DNA of 64,000 nt, taken from NCBI RefSeq assembly GCF_963678635.1, contig NC_087066.1, positions 15,733,949 to 15,797,948 on the forward strand. Direction: 5' to 3'. The position numbers and the translations under genes were made by a program. The stretch's first letter is position 1, and every line of letters begins with the position of its first letter. The DNA is from Symsagittifera roscoffensis. Taxonomy: Eukaryota > Xenacoelomorpha > Acoela > Convolutidae. Shown here one piece after another: positions 47,113-59,910 of this stretch. The notes beneath the pieces are model-generated. The model ran no database searches and was not told where the DNA came from. It was given only the letters and a program-made list of their open reading frames with translations.

Positions 47113-48020
47113 AGTTTGCTCGTTCGTGCGGTGGGTGTCGGTCGAATTGATGAAGTAGGAAGCGGGGGATACCCAACTCCAAAATTAGTCTCAGTTTTGG
47201 ACAAAATGTCACGAATCTGCAGTAAAGCAAGTCAATTAAAAACATTGAGAGCCTACCTGTTACCTATAGTTACACACTTACTATTTTTTCACCTTTCCCT
47301 CTTGCTGCTAAAACCCCAAGTTTAGAAAATTAGTTTTCTTTCAATTTTCTTGCAAAATTACGTTAGGCAAAATATTGCCCGAACTTTATATGCTGATTGA
47401 GGGAAAACCAGCGTCCAGAATAGCAAATTAATTTGACGGAGAGCAGTGTTGAGCCCTTCTAAACAATTATATACCCAGCGGTCGTTTGGTTAATTTTATG
47501 GGCTCAGAACTGATGCTTCACCGTCAAGCAAAAACGAACGGATCATGGTTGGCTTCGAAGCTGAATCCTTTCAATTTCTCAGAAAATACCACACGTTACA
47601 GCTATTCGAATTTATTACAATCAACCCTATAAGAGAAAACTGGGTACAATTTTTTTGTTTCGCTGTGATGCAACAAACTAAAAAACACTTCGAAACTAAA
47701 GTCATTCATGTTTTTTCTTTCATAATTGGAGAGCGTAACTTTCCTCCCTTTTAGCAAAGAAAAAATTGAATTCAAATTCAACTACAAAAAAAATTTCAAA
47801 ATCAATTGAGCGGGATCATACTTTTCCTGAAAAAGTTTTAACAACACCAGCAACATAATTGTCTTCACTTCGTTCATTGACACTCAAAACTTTATTTTGG
47901 AAATTCAAAAGCTCGTTTGAAAGATAATTTTTTTCTTCTGATTTTTCCGGAGCTTTTCCAACACAGATTCTTTTAATGAGTTGGAAAAGCACAGATTCTT
48001 TTAATGTTCGTTCTTTTAAT
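47113..48020. other. Intergenic, nothing recognised
   Basis: Short open frames only. The GTTCGTTCTTTTAATAAAGAACGAAC hairpin near 48005-48032 sits just at the start of the first retrotransposon copy. Confidence 0.4.
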
Positions 48021-48025
48021 AAAGA

Positions 48026-49380
48026 ACGAACAGGAAATTTTAATGATTGTTCATCATGAGGAAAACAAAAAATCGCGTGGTCATGGTGGTTTGAGCAATG
48101 CAATGATGAAAATGTGTATGCCAGTCAGCCAATTCTACTTGACTTCAGTTATTAACGAACGCATATTAAAAGTTTTTTCATCGGCATCTAAAATTACAAA
48201 AGTGATTGTTCTTCACAAAAGTGGAAACAGACGATCCTAATAATTACAGACCAAGTAGTTTATCAACCAGCTTTTGTAAGATTTTCGAAAAATCACCAGC
48301 AAAAGATTGACCGGTTTCATCACTCATAATAACTTATTAATACAACTTGAATAAAAGAGGTTAAAGGAGTAACGCTGAACTATCTATCTCTCCAATCGAT
48401 TGTAATATGTTGAAAAGATAGACGGCAAATCTGAGATAAGTTATTTTCAATATGGGATAAGTTATATGATCATTTCTTTTTTACTAATGCAGTTTGGTAC
48501 AAAACTGATGCAGTTTGGTACAAATACATTGAGTGAAAATTCTGTGCCACTAGGTGGTGATGTTCTAAAATAAACTGATACCGTTAAATGTCTTGGAAAA
48601 ATATTCGACAAACACTCCATTTTAGAGTTCATAACGACGAAGTTTGCAAAAATTAGCAAAACTCAAGGAAGTAATAAACTAGGCCCGTAGTGTTTTTTCA
48701 AGCAAGTCTTTTACATTATTATGAATCTTATGCAACGCGAAAAATCTTAAATTGTCTGATTGCATATGGTTGTATATCAAAAAATTATTGAAGTAAATTT
48801 TTTCCCACAGAAAAAAGTGCTACGAACCATAATTTTTGAAAGAAAGTTTGAAATTATTGGTTAGATGCTGATTCAAAAACCTTTTGTCGCTCAAAAAGGT
48901 CAAAACTTGAAAGCATTTTGCCGCTAATTTTACCATGGTCACAAACAATGGCTAATGCTGTTTCTGTTGAGCTAACTAACTATTATAATATTGCGCAGAA
49001 AAACGATTTAATCTCAGAAAAATTGATGAAAATGTCTGATGTTGAGTTTCGGAATTTTTTCGCAAGTTTTAAAGTGGAATATTTAAGAGACAATCGGAAA
49101 TTCTTTGAGCTTCTGTTTTCTAATTAAATAAAATTTTTCGCAAATCCTTCAGTTTTTAAAGAGAACCGGCTTGGGAAGCTACTAGATAGGCAAATCCGAC
49201 TGTATAGTGTCCCAGACGCAGTGAATTTATTACTTATTTGTACCTGCGTCTCAATTCAAATCTTCTTCTTTTAGATGGGGACTATTGACTTGGTTAAATT
49301 GGGGGGAAATTTGTTCACATGCTCATCAGCTATTTTGTAATCTTAATAATTAAAGCGCAAGCAAACAGTTAAGATTATCA
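48026..49380 (+). pseudogene. Non-LTR retrotransposon 3' end, copy A (reverse transcriptase)
   Basis: Fragments parallel copy B: EQEILMIVHHEENKKS and LTSVINERILKVF (48030-48170), VIVLHKSGN (48205), a thumb fragment (48480-48660, frame broken and mostly deleted) and the C-terminal MPLILPWSQTMANAVSVELT...RKFFELLFSN at 48918-49127. Compared with B it lacks about 160 bp around 48460 and about 100 bp around 48850. The 3'UTR follows to about 49380, with a stray piece of the RT thumb sequence attached at 49390-49450. Confidence 0.75.
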
Positions 49381-49456
49381 CTGTTATATCAGTGGTGATG
49401 TTCTAAAATATACTGATACCATTAAATGTCTTGGAAAAATATTCGACAAGACTCAT

Positions 49457-49537
49457 CTCTGGAAAAAAATTTATGAAACAAAGTTAAGCGGGCCCAGAAC
49501 TTCTAGGCCCGCTTTACTGTTTCATAAATTTTCTGCT
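49457..49537. repeat. Long hairpin, copy A
   Basis: AAATTTATGAAAC...AGCGGGCC(C)AGAA pairs with TTCTAGGCCCGCTTTACTGTTTCATAAATTTT: a stem of about 28-35 bp with almost no loop. A near-identical hairpin follows copy B at 51618-51702. Confidence 0.85.
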
Positions 49538-49600
49538 AGACAGTATTCTACGCCATGATCTGAAAATTTACCTGTCATAAGCCGGTAGAGACTTACTTAT

Positions 49601-49927
49601 GTTTAGACTTTGACCTGCGTCGCGACTATGAATTTTCGGTCCCCACGCGGATCGATTCTGACTTCTTAAATCTGAACATAAAACCACGACCTCATCCTGG
49701 GTACTTGCATAGCAACCGGCTATCCTTGTTTTATTTACATTTTGTATAAAAAAAATCTTGAGCACCGGTTCGGAAAATGAATTGAAGTCCATTATGTGCG
49801 ATTAATCAATTGATGTGCATTGATGTGCGATTAATCAGTCTTTTCTTATAATTCAATGATTGACTTCTAGCAAACTGCACAATGCCGACGATCGATGGTA
49901 AAGAGGTTAAATCGTCGCATCTCAAAA
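49601..49927 (+). repeat. Dispersed ~320-bp repeat, copy 2
   Basis: Near-identical to 43428-43750, but with the 21-bp array collapsed to about one unit and GATTAATCAATTGATGTGC partly duplicated. It lies between the two retrotransposon copies. Confidence 0.85.
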
Positions 49928-49987
49928 AAATATACTGATACGAAAATGAAAGAAAAAAACATTAAATAACTGTCTTCAAGGCTGCTA

Positions 49988-51590
49988 GTGAACAGGAAAT
50001 TTTAATGATTGTTCATCAAGGGGAAAACAAAAAATCGTGTAGTCATGGTGGTTTGAGCAATGCAATGATAAAACTATGTATGCCAGTCAGCCAATTCTAC
50101 TTGACTTCAGTTATTAACGAACGCATATTAAAAAAAATTTTCCATCGGCATCTAAAAATGCAAAAGTGATTGTTCTTCACAAAAGTGGAAACACAGACGA
50201 TCCTAATAATTACAGACCAAGTAGTTTACCAAACAGCTTTTGTAAGATTTTTGAAAAAATTTTCAGCAAAAGATTGACCGGTTTCATCACTCATAACTTT
50301 TTAAAACAACTTGAATACAAGAGGTTAAAAGGAGTAACGCTGAACTATCTCTCCAATCGGTTGTAATATGTTGATAAGATAGACGGCAAATCTGAGATTA
50401 TGTATTTTCAATATGGGATAAGTTTTAGAATCACTTATTTTTTTATTGTTATGTGAATGACTTTGCAAAGTATATTTTGCATTGCTAAGAACCCCTCTTT
50501 GCTGATATACTTTTGTGAACAAAAGTTAGAAATGCAAGAGAAAATCTTAGGAGTAATTAAAACTGTGGATGACTGGTGTGCGCCTAAAAAACTAACAATC
50601 AGCTCATCGAAATCAAAACTGATGCAGTTTGGTACAAAGACATTGAGTGAAAGTTCTGTGACACTAGTTGGTGATACCGTTAAATGTCTTGGAAAAACAT
50701 TCGACAAAGACTCCATTTTAGAGTTCATAACGGCAAAGTTTGCAAAAATAGCAAAACTCAAGGAAGTAATTAACAGGGCCCGTAGTGTTTTTTCAAGCAA
50801 AAGTCATCTACAGTATTATGAATCTTATGCAACCCGAATAATCTCAAATTGTCGGATTGCATATGGTTGTTTATCAAAAATTTATTGAAGTAAATTTTTT
50901 TTCGCACAGAAAAAAGTACTACGAACCATATTTTTCGAAAGAAAGTTTGATCATACTTGTAACGTTTGATACAAACTTGATATTGTTTTTGAGCTTTTCC
51001 ATATTAAGATATTAAAAACATATTTCACGGATAGGGAAAAAAATATCCAAATTATTGGTTAGATGCTGATTCGAAAACTTTTTGTCGCTCAAAACGGTCA
51101 AAGCTTGAAAGCATTTTGCCGCTAATTTTACCATGGTCACAAACAATGGCTAATGCTGTTTCTGTTGAGCTAACTAACTATTATAATATTGCGCAGAAAA
51201 ACGATTTAATCCCAGAAAACTTGATGAAAATGTCTGATATTGAGTTTCGGAATTTTTTCGCAAGTTTTAAAGTGGAATATTTAAGAGACAATCGGAAATT
51301 CTTTGAGCTTCTGTTTTCTAATTAAATAAAGTTTTTCACAAATCCTTCAGTTTTTAAAGAGAACCGGCTTGGGAAGCTACCAGATAGGCAAATCCGACTG
51401 TATAGTGTCCCAGACGCAGTGAATTCATTTCTTATTTGTACCTGCATCTCAATTCAAATCTTCTTCTTTTAGATGGGGACTATTCACTTGGTTAACTTGG
51501 GGGAAATTTGTTCACATGCTCATCAGCTATTGTGTAATCTTAGTATTTAAAGTGCAAGCAAACAGTTAAGATCATCACTGTTATATCAGC
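49988..51590 (+). pseudogene. Non-LTR retrotransposon 3' end, copy B (reverse transcriptase)
   Basis: The plus strand reads GGLSNAMIKLCMPVSQFY, VIVLHKSGNTDDPNNYRPSS and FCKIFEKIFSKRL (RT fingers/palm, 50040-50280), LFAD with a small deletion where the FADD/YADD catalytic motif should be (about 50500), the thumb VDDWCAPKKLTISSSKSKLM...GDTVKCLGKTFDKDS (50570-50720) and the C-terminus LPWSQTMANAVSVELTNYYN to a stop at 51325, followed by a 3'UTR. Its order and motifs fit Jockey/CR1-type elements. The palm is internally deleted and the active site lost, so it is inactive. No APE endonuclease or ORF1 was seen: 5' truncated. Confidence 0.8.
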
Positions 51591-51617
51591 TCCGGTAGAC
51601 TTTACCTCCTGGAGTAT

Positions 51618-51702
51618 CTCTGGCAAAAAATTTATGAAACAAAGTAAAGCCGGGCCTAGAACTTCTAGGCCCGCTTTACTGTTTTAAAAATTTTCTGCCA
51701 GA
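51618..51702. repeat. Long hairpin, copy B
   Basis: TCTGGCAAAAAATTTATG...AAAGTAAAGC pairs with GCTTTACTG...AAATTTTCTGCCAGA. The stem is about 38-40 bp with a few mismatches and the GGGCCTAGAA/TTCTAGGCCC core at its tip. Confidence 0.85.
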
Positions 51703-51799
51703 CAGTATTCTACGCCATGATCTGAAACTTTTCCTGCCATTAGCCGATCTTGTACAGAGCGATGTTAAAGCTTAATGCAGAGGGACTTATGACAACTTG

Positions 51800-52257
51800 A
51801 TATCTTTTATGCCGATAACTGTAAAATAGCTGACTTAGGGAAAGTGGCAATAAATTACCACTTCAACGATGGAGATTTGTGCGACGTTGAAACTAGTAAA
51901 GACTTCGGGCTCATTAATTCTCCTAGCCTTCAAAGGGATGCGCATTGTGGTGAAAGTGACCATTTTTATGAAAAACCAAAATTTTAGCCTATGCGACGAA
52001 GTGTACCCTTTCAGTAATATGGTAATGAGAAAAAAATATCGTTTTCTTTGTACCCTGATTTTGTCTCTAATTTATGGTTCATGCAAGTGGTGCCCTAGCA
52101 TCGGCAGCCTCAGAAAATTCGAAAGATTTCAGTATCGTGTCTTGACACTTTTGGGTATAAGTTACGTTGTTGCTCTCACTTTGATTTCAAGCTACTCATC
52201 AAAAAGACCATTTAGTGACAAAAAATTCAACAAGGATAAACCTGTTTACGAATAATT
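51800..52257 (+). pseudogene. Second non-LTR reverse transcriptase fragment, different lineage
   Basis: One frame reads DIFYADNCKIADLG (like the RT FADD region) and, after a deletion, SKDFGLINSPSLQRDAHC (like the KDLGV...S..H thumb). Another frame reads IYGSCKWCPSIGSLRKFERF and YRVLTLLG, which matches the C-terminal region of many non-LTR RT proteins. It is not a copy of the 48-51 kb element. Heavily deleted. Confidence 0.6.
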
Positions 52258-52544
52258 CAGACTTATTATTTCAACTTGTTTACAGGAGTCAATTTACAAA
52301 CCACCTAGATAATTTTTGAAGAGGGATTACGAATCGTTTCCTTTATTTCTTTAAAAATGTATTTACATTTTTGCAATGGTTGTACATGTCAAGGTTCACA
52401 GCTTTGTTAAATTTAAAAAAAAAAATTTCTATTGATGTTGGAATAATCGAATAGAATAGGCCGATTATTATCGTTCTTGTTTTTCATTAACTCTATTCTT
52501 TTTTTTGTGTGAATCAAGTTTCTCTCTCCCGCTCTGTCTCTTTC

Positions 52545-52880
52545 TATCTTTCTTTTTTGCTCTCTCTCTCTCTCTCTCCTCTCCTTCTCTCTCTCCCTCT
52601 CTAACAGTAGCCTTACTCTTGCATCTAAAATCTCTTTTTTGCTCTCTCTCTCTCTCCTCTCTCTCTCCTCTCTCTCTCTCCCTCTCTCTCTCTCCCTCTC
52701 TCTCTCTTTCTCTCTCTCCCTCTCTAACAGTAGCCTTACTCTTGCATCTAAAATCTCTTTTTTGCTCTCTCTCTCTCTCCTCTCTCTCCTCTCTCTCTCT
52801 CCCTCTCTCTCTCTCCCTCTCTCTCTCTTTCTCTCTCTCCCTCTCTAACAGTAGCCTTACTCTTGCATCTAAAATCTCAA
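52545..52880 (+). repeat. CT microsatellite with three ~120-bp higher-order copies
   Basis: (CT)n/(CTCTCC)n tracts alternate with the non-repetitive phrase AACAGTAGCCTTACTCTTGC, which occurs at about 52602, 52725 and 52846. Open frames here encode only Ser/Leu or Glu/Arg runs and are not genes. Confidence 0.95.
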
Positions 52881-52884
52881 AAAA

Positions 52885-53560
52885 TCGGAAACTTGAGAAT
52901 TGTTTTTCTCGACACAAGAAAAGTTTGTCCGATTTTTTTTCCCGCTCAAAGCACAACTGTACTGTCTGCACTACCACACATCTACCTTTCGATCCCATTA
53001 GCTGTTTATTTGTTGTACAAGATGCCGCAAGACAGGAAAATCACCCGAATATGAACTTCCTCTCCTCGCCTTCGGTTGTCGTAAAATCAACTTAAGAACT
53101 ATGTAAATCGAATTGAGAACTAGAAAAGACTTGAATGTCATAGTTTAGCTGAGGGTATTCGAAACAACAAGAAACGACAAACAGGGTTTGCACTTATTTG
53201 GAGAAAGGAGCTCGCTAAAACCAAATGGCAAAGGGAGCTTTCACTTAGGTTAAGGTCAACCATCGCCAGCGCACGAGTGAGAAAATGTTATTGAACAAGA
53301 AAACAAGCCTTAAAAAATTACAAACCAAAGTTGTTTAACAAACCTGTTACCTTACGAGCGCAAAAAAAACCTGTTACCTTACGAGCGCCACCTATTAACT
53401 ATGTTTATCATGTTCACAGAGGTCAAATAAAGTTCATAAAGTAAAGATGAAGACTTTAACTGAAAAACAAACACCGATCAGTATAATTAATCTCCCTTCT
53501 TGATCACTCAACACAGAGGCGAAGAGGATAGAAAAGGTATGCAGTAAAATGATTACGTCT
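52885..53560. other. Intergenic, nothing recognised
   Basis: A 25-bp direct duplication, CCTGTTACCTTACGAGCGC..., occurs at 53345-53390. An ACACAGAGGCGAAGAGG motif at 53511 recurs elsewhere in the window. Confidence 0.4.
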
Positions 53561-53565
53561 CAAAT

Positions 53566-54211
53566 GGCATAATTCCCAAATGGCATAAAAATGAAAAATT
53601 TCCCATATGGCATAAATTTCATGCAACAGTTGCATTACAAAAATCGAGAAAAACTTATTCGTGAACCATGTGGAAAAATTAGTCGAATTGTCAATTCAAA
53701 AGTTGATTGACGTTTTATCTTTAAAAGATTGTAGAATTTTTTAACAAAAGCGCAAAGCATACGCTTGCTGTTACTAATAAGCTTCTTGTGGTCAACTTTT
53801 CTGACAAAATTGTCATTTTACATTTGTTTAGAAGTAATTTATTCCAAATCTTGTTCACATGTTTTCGTTCCTGTCAAAACTTTAGATTTAAAATTGGTAG
53901 AAAAAGTTTGGTTACATATCAGTATTTAGACAACCGCGTATTCAGACTGGTCAGTATTTAGACAAATACTGTTTCAACCAATCAGAATCGAAACAAAGAA
54001 GAAATTAATAAATAATTATTATTTATTTTGGATTATTTATGTCTTTTTTCGATTCTGATTGGTTCATACAGTATTTGTCTAAATACTGACGAGTATGAAT
54101 ACGCGGCTGTCTAAAAACTGGCTGCACTCCAAAAAGTTTGAACTATAATTAAAGCTTGAAATTTATGCCATTTGAGAAAAGTGTTTTTTAATGCCATTTG
54201 GGAAGTTACCC
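53566..54211. mobile_element. Foldback element with AAATGGCAT ends, containing a nested MITE
   Basis: The left end TTCCCAAATGGCATAAAAA... ATATGGCATAAATTTCATGC is mirrored at the right end (reverse complement CTTCCCAAATGGCATTAAAA... AAATGGCATAAATTTCAAGC), about 55 bp each. No coding sequence. The middle contains an independent inverted-repeat element at 53921-54119, so this element was present first. Confidence 0.75.
53921..54119. mobile_element. 199-bp MITE nested in the larger foldback element
   Basis: The left arm AGTATTTAGACAACCGCG..., TCAGTATTTAGACAAATACTG and AACCAATCAGAATCG is mirrored from 54119 backwards (AGTTTTTAGACAGCCGCG..., GTCAGTATTTAGACAAATACTG). Arms of about 75-80 bp flank a short AT-rich centre. 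Each arm contains a second internal palindrome, CAGTATTTAGACAAATACTG. Confidence 0.85.
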
Positions 54212-54214
54212 TGT

Positions 54215-55580
54215 AAAATATCGGCAACATTTTTTTCGAAACACTCCAAGCTTTTCAAGTAAACCACGAACAATTTATTATCTACACAGAGGCGAAGCAA
54301 AGCTTCGCAGCACTTGCAATGCAATCAAAACATTGCCTTACACGATTTTGAAAAAAGGACAATTGTTTTTGAAATAAGTCGAAAAAAACTACATATACAA
54401 TTATTATCCACCTTAGTCTTGAATGATGTTCACAAGCAGTTTTAACAGCATTGAGAAATAATGACCTAGCAGCAACTAAGCCGACAACAAAAATTCGGTC
54501 AACCCTCGTCAAGCCGAAAACAAAACAGTAGGCGTAACAAATACAGCGATCAAAATCTGATTACCTATTTTAAAACTGAAAATTATTACATATCCCTCTC
54601 GTAAAATCATGAAAAAATCGCCCTTAAGTCTACGCAAGACAAATTGACTCAGCCAATATAACATAAGCTGGCCCCATTTAACCAAAAAATATATATTCAA
54701 AATCCCAAGCATTGAAACGAAACTGCTTGAAACACGTCGCAAATAATACAAATTGCATTTGGAAATAAAAACGGAGAACCAGCCGATAGAAATTGGGACG
54801 AAAACCACAAATCCAAAAACAGCAAAATTAGGGTATCTGAAAAAATTATCTTATACCTAAAATGATCTACGAGGTAATTTTATTGGATATTTGAAGAAAA
54901 TTGAGCATGTTAGTTTGCAGGTTTTGCACGTCAAAGTAACTGCACGTATTTCTTACATATTATGTAAGAAAAATTGTTAGGGGGAAAAGCCTAGTTCCCG
55001 ATTACAATTCACTCGCTCTCGCAACTGAAATTATACTTTGAAATCAAGGAATAAATTTTGAGAGAAAAACTCAAATCTCAAAAAATAATCACATACTTTC
55101 AGGGCGTGATCGTTCAGCTAGTTAGTTTGGAGGTAAATTGTTCTTATGGTCCATTAGGTTTTAATTAGCTTCTATCATATCAGCATGGAATGTGTAAGAC
55201 TATCCATGCAACAAGAAAATAACTAGATCATTAATTATTTAGGCAATTTTCAAACCTGTATAACTTGATCACAGGTATAGAAAAAAATCGCGTTGATGAT
55301 GAGCTAAGAGCGTTCAGAACTTTTATACAATTTTCACAAAACTCCAATTGAAATCTGTCTTGCGCTGTATCTTGTTAGGATATTAGCAAAGCAAGACTGC
55401 TCTTATGAGGACAAAGCGACTTCGTAATTTGGAACGATTTCGTATAGCAGGATAATTCGTCACGTGTAAACTATAAAGCGAGGCAGTTTAGCCATACACG
55501 TGACAGGTTACGATAAAGGTGTGCACACTAATCTGGATCCCGTAATGCGACAAACCTCAGCAAAAGACAACTCGCAACAC
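54215..55580. other. Intergenic, nothing recognised
   Basis: Contains ACACAGAGGCGAAGC with GCTTCGC immediately after (54284-54310, a small hairpin). Open frames of 70-100 codons here match nothing I know. Confidence 0.4.
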
Positions 55581-55587
55581 GGGCAGC

Positions 55588-56340
55588 CGGTTACTGTGCA
55601 AGTATCACAGTATGTTTCAACCAAAGTCTTGATGAATACAAAAAAAATTTTTTTTTTCAAAAAAGGGTTGCTTTTTTTCTGCGTGGTATGATAAAAAAAT
55701 TTAAGATAAAAACTTAGGCATAATCGACAGTCACAGTAGAATAGGCCAACTGGAAAACAAATTTTTCAGAAAAAAAAACTTGAAAAACGAAAAAAAAATC
55801 GTAAAAAAGTACAAAAATTACTTGCAGAAATTTTTTGATTTTCTTTTTTCCCAAATTGGCGCAAAAAACTCCAAAAACTAATTTTACTCGAGTAAAACTA
55901 CGTTTTCACGACTTGAATTAAGCATAAATAAGCTATTGTAAGTCTGGACGGTCACCTTATTAGCACGAAATTAGAACAAAAATAAAAAAAATTCAAACCA
56001 GCTTTTCTAGACACTGGGAAAATTTTTATGAACATTTTTTATGTTGTTCGAATCACCACCAGGGCTTTCATATGATATATCACTCAAGCTAGTCCGGTGA
56101 TCATTTTTAAAACATTGTTTTGCGAGTAAATCAAAAAAGTATTTAAAAAATAAAGAAAAAATTAAAACCCGAATACAAAGTTCCTCTTCATTTTTCAAAT
56201 AGTCGGAGCAAAAGAAGACAACTCCTATTAAAAGACAACTCGCAGTATACTCACCACCACAGTCGCGCCAATTTGTTGCAAGCTTGCAAACAGAGGGCAA
56301 AACTAAATGAAATTTGGAGCCGGTTATCGTAGCGAAGCGG
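55588..56340 (+). repeat. Dispersed repeat, copy left of ILF2
   Basis: Collinear with about 59911-60400 through GCCGGTTACT, AAGTCTTGA, TTTTCTG..GTATG, AACT(C)CAA(G)AACTAATTTTACTCGAG, AAGCTATT, ATGATATAT and CGAATACAAAG. Diverged, same orientation. GCCGGTTATCGTAGCGAAGC at 56320 partly repeats its start. Confidence 0.65.
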
Positions 56341-56933
56341 CTACGTGTGCCCACAGACGACCTTAAACCAAAATTGTTCCGTTGAAAATTAATTTTAAAG
56401 TTTTACGAGTTGTGGCTTTACTTATTTTTTGCGAGATGCCTTTTATTACGAGTTCTCACGGTACCGATTGCGTCCCATCTACAAACACCTCGAATTACTT
56501 TTCTCAATGTAAAAAACTCTCATGATCTTTTAGAAGATAAATTTTTGAACATATCGCAAGAAATCAAATATTTGAATCAAATATAGGTCATGCCAGGAAA
56601 AATTGAACAAGATAACAGCGATAATCAGAATGATCGGTTCAACGAGGTGCTAGAAATAATTGCTTAATAAATCTTATGACATTGCTGGTTGCATTCTTTC
56701 TACTGATTTCAAGCACTCTTTCGTTGAACGTCCATGGAAATTTATAATTAAAACAAAGACAATTAACATAAATTGGAGTGTAGTTAATGCCAGATTTATA
56801 TTCTTATCAGCATTACCTTCAAATTATAAACCTTCAATAATAAAAGTGTGCAAAGCTAGAACGCGAATACATCTTGGCATTAACTTCATATGAAACGTTT
56901 TAAATTATCAGCAACTCGGAGAGAGCAACTTCC

Positions 56934-58166
<1,233 letters not shown>

Positions 58167-58751
58167 CTAAAAAATTTATTTAAAAAAACAGATCATGTAT
58201 GGCTCAACTTAATCAATATTCTTTTTCAACCATAAAATGTCCAAACGGATGAGATAAATCTGAAGTTTTTCCATTTTTGAAAAAACAAGTTTTTCGAGCA
58301 TTTCTAGACTTTGACCAGAAAAAGTCGTACTTTTAAGCATTTGCCCATACGAACTTATAATTTAACGCCAAAACCAGTAAATGACTCCATATGAAAACTG
58401 TGCTTCTCCAAACATTTACTTAAAACTACTTTATACACATTTAATTTGGAAATAATTGCAATTGATACCAACAAATATGCATAATGGATAGACATTTAAT
58501 GATAAGCACCACCGATATCTTAACTGCGATCTGTGCTCATAGACCTGTAAGAAGCCTTCTATGAGCATGCTAACTCAAAATTGATATGGTTTCATGCAAC
58601 ATTCTTCGGATCTCTAACTATTTCTCCCCATGTGTTATCTAGTAAAAGAAATCCACTTTATGACTAGTTCAAGAGTTAAGAAATTTTCTTAGCGACAATT
58701 TCATCTTAATTTTGCAATAGCGGAGGATGTATTTAGAGATTTGGTACTTAC
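58167..58751 (-). other. Putative 5'UTR intron of ILF2
   Basis: On the minus strand a perfect GTAAGT donor (58746-58751) pairs with the TTTTTTAG acceptor ending at 58167, six bases before the ILF2 ATG. The 585-bp interval is AT-rich and non-coding. Inference from splice motifs only. Confidence 0.45.
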
Positions 58752-58871
58752 ACCATGAAAAATTCATGCATACAAATTCTTTTTTGAAACAGCGCGATTT
58801 GAACTAATTTAAAAAAAAGTCCGTGAGTAATGAACATAAACGTCATCATTACAAAAGAAGCAAAAATATAC

Positions 58872-58932
58872 AAACACCGCCATTTTGAAGTTCGTTCATG
58901 GTGTAAAATAGCTCAAATCGCAAGTGACGTAA
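58872..58932 (-). promoter_or_regulatory. Putative ILF2 promoter: CRE-like and YY1-like sites
   Basis: TGACGTAA at 58925-58932 is a CRE/ATF-like site. CAAAATGGCGGTG on the minus strand (58875-58887) matches the AANATGGCGG YY1 consensus typical of housekeeping-gene starts and lies ~130 bp upstream of the proposed intron donor. Motif-based inference. Confidence 0.4.
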
Positions 58933-59262
58933 TGACAGTAAACTGAGACAATGATTTGTCGTTACAATGCTTTATTGATTTTCTCCATCATTGCCGCTAA
59001 ATCGTCACATACCAATCTGACAACATACCGATGATAATAATGCACCATATGACAATGAAGCATGAAATGACAAATATTGCAAGGGACTAATCACAAACTT
59101 TACTAAAAGGCTTTCATTTAAAATCTTTTTCCGCGTGTTTTTACATTTATGCATGCACTTTTGTTCTTGATATGAAGTCTTTTTGCTTTTTGTGACCATA
59201 ATTGTTATATCATTCTAGACTTGTCATGTCCTGGTGTTCTTTTTTGCGATGTTGGTTCGCTA

Positions 59263-59495
59263 CTAGTATTGGCTTTTTCCATCCACACTCGCATAGTTGA
59301 CCTGATTCTTGGACTGCCATAGTTTGTATATGATGAATATAATACCCGACAGGCAGACCGAGAGTGCTATGCCCCCCACAAACGAGGCCAGATCAAAGTG
59401 CTGAGTGGCTCTGTATTTGGGCTGCTGTTTCTGATCCACCTCTTTACCCCCATCGTCTCCTAATTCATCAACTGGGTTGTCGTTTTTGTTCTCGC
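59263..59495 (-). CDS. Last exon of a CD164-like sialomucin
   Basis: The exon begins after TTTCCCCTTACAG (AG at 59496-59497), contributes 2 nt of a split codon, then 76 codons to a TAG at 59263. It encodes an acidic linker (ENKNDNPVDELGDDGG), then HFDLASFVGGIALSVCLSGI leading into a transmembrane helix (about 20 residues) and a short basic tail with YASV, a YxxPhi endosomal/lysosomal sorting signal. The FDxASFxGGI plus helix plus short Tyr tail arrangement is characteristic of the CD164/endolyn family (heavily glycosylated membrane mucins of lysosomes and plasma membrane). It lies upstream of ILF2 on the same strand. The mucin part must lie on earlier exons. Confidence 0.75.
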
Positions 59496-59824
59496 CTGTA
59501 AGGGGAAAACAACCATAACCACCATGATTCCAGGATGAAGAGGATGAGCGTGAATAATAATATTAATAATTTTATCGCAATTGTAACAATTGATTAATAA
59601 AAAATGATTTCAAGTTTAAGAAAACCACGCCAGAAATTCACTAAAGCTCCAATTCTCTAAAATCCAAAACGACCAATAATTTGTAGAACCCGCTTCATAA
59701 TGGGGTCAATCATTTGCAGTCACCTTTTACAGCCGTTTGATCATAAGAGAAGCCTTAACCGGGTATTATCTCATTTCAAAATATGACTATACAGCGATAA
59801 ATTGAATAGTCTTAGTATACCTAC

Positions 59825-59900
59825 CGACTTCAGTTTCATTTCCAGACAAACCTGAATTGAACTCCTTTTTGCATAAATTATTCATAACACATTTGAAATT
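59825..59900 (-). CDS. Possible penultimate exon of the CD164-like gene
   Basis: A frame reading FKCVMNNLCKKEF...SGNETEV ends in a GTCG|GTAGGT donor at 59825/59824 with one leftover base, exactly the phase needed by the next exon's 2-nt start. It contains two Cys and an N-glycosylation sequon, as expected for this family. The upstream limit is unclear because a dispersed repeat starts at about 59911. Confidence 0.45.
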
Positions 59901-59910
59901 AAACAAGAAT

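Noticed and set aside
52468-53095. 176- and 196-codon frames of Glu/Arg or Ser/Leu repeats
   Set aside because: Direct products of (CT)n microsatellite sequence.
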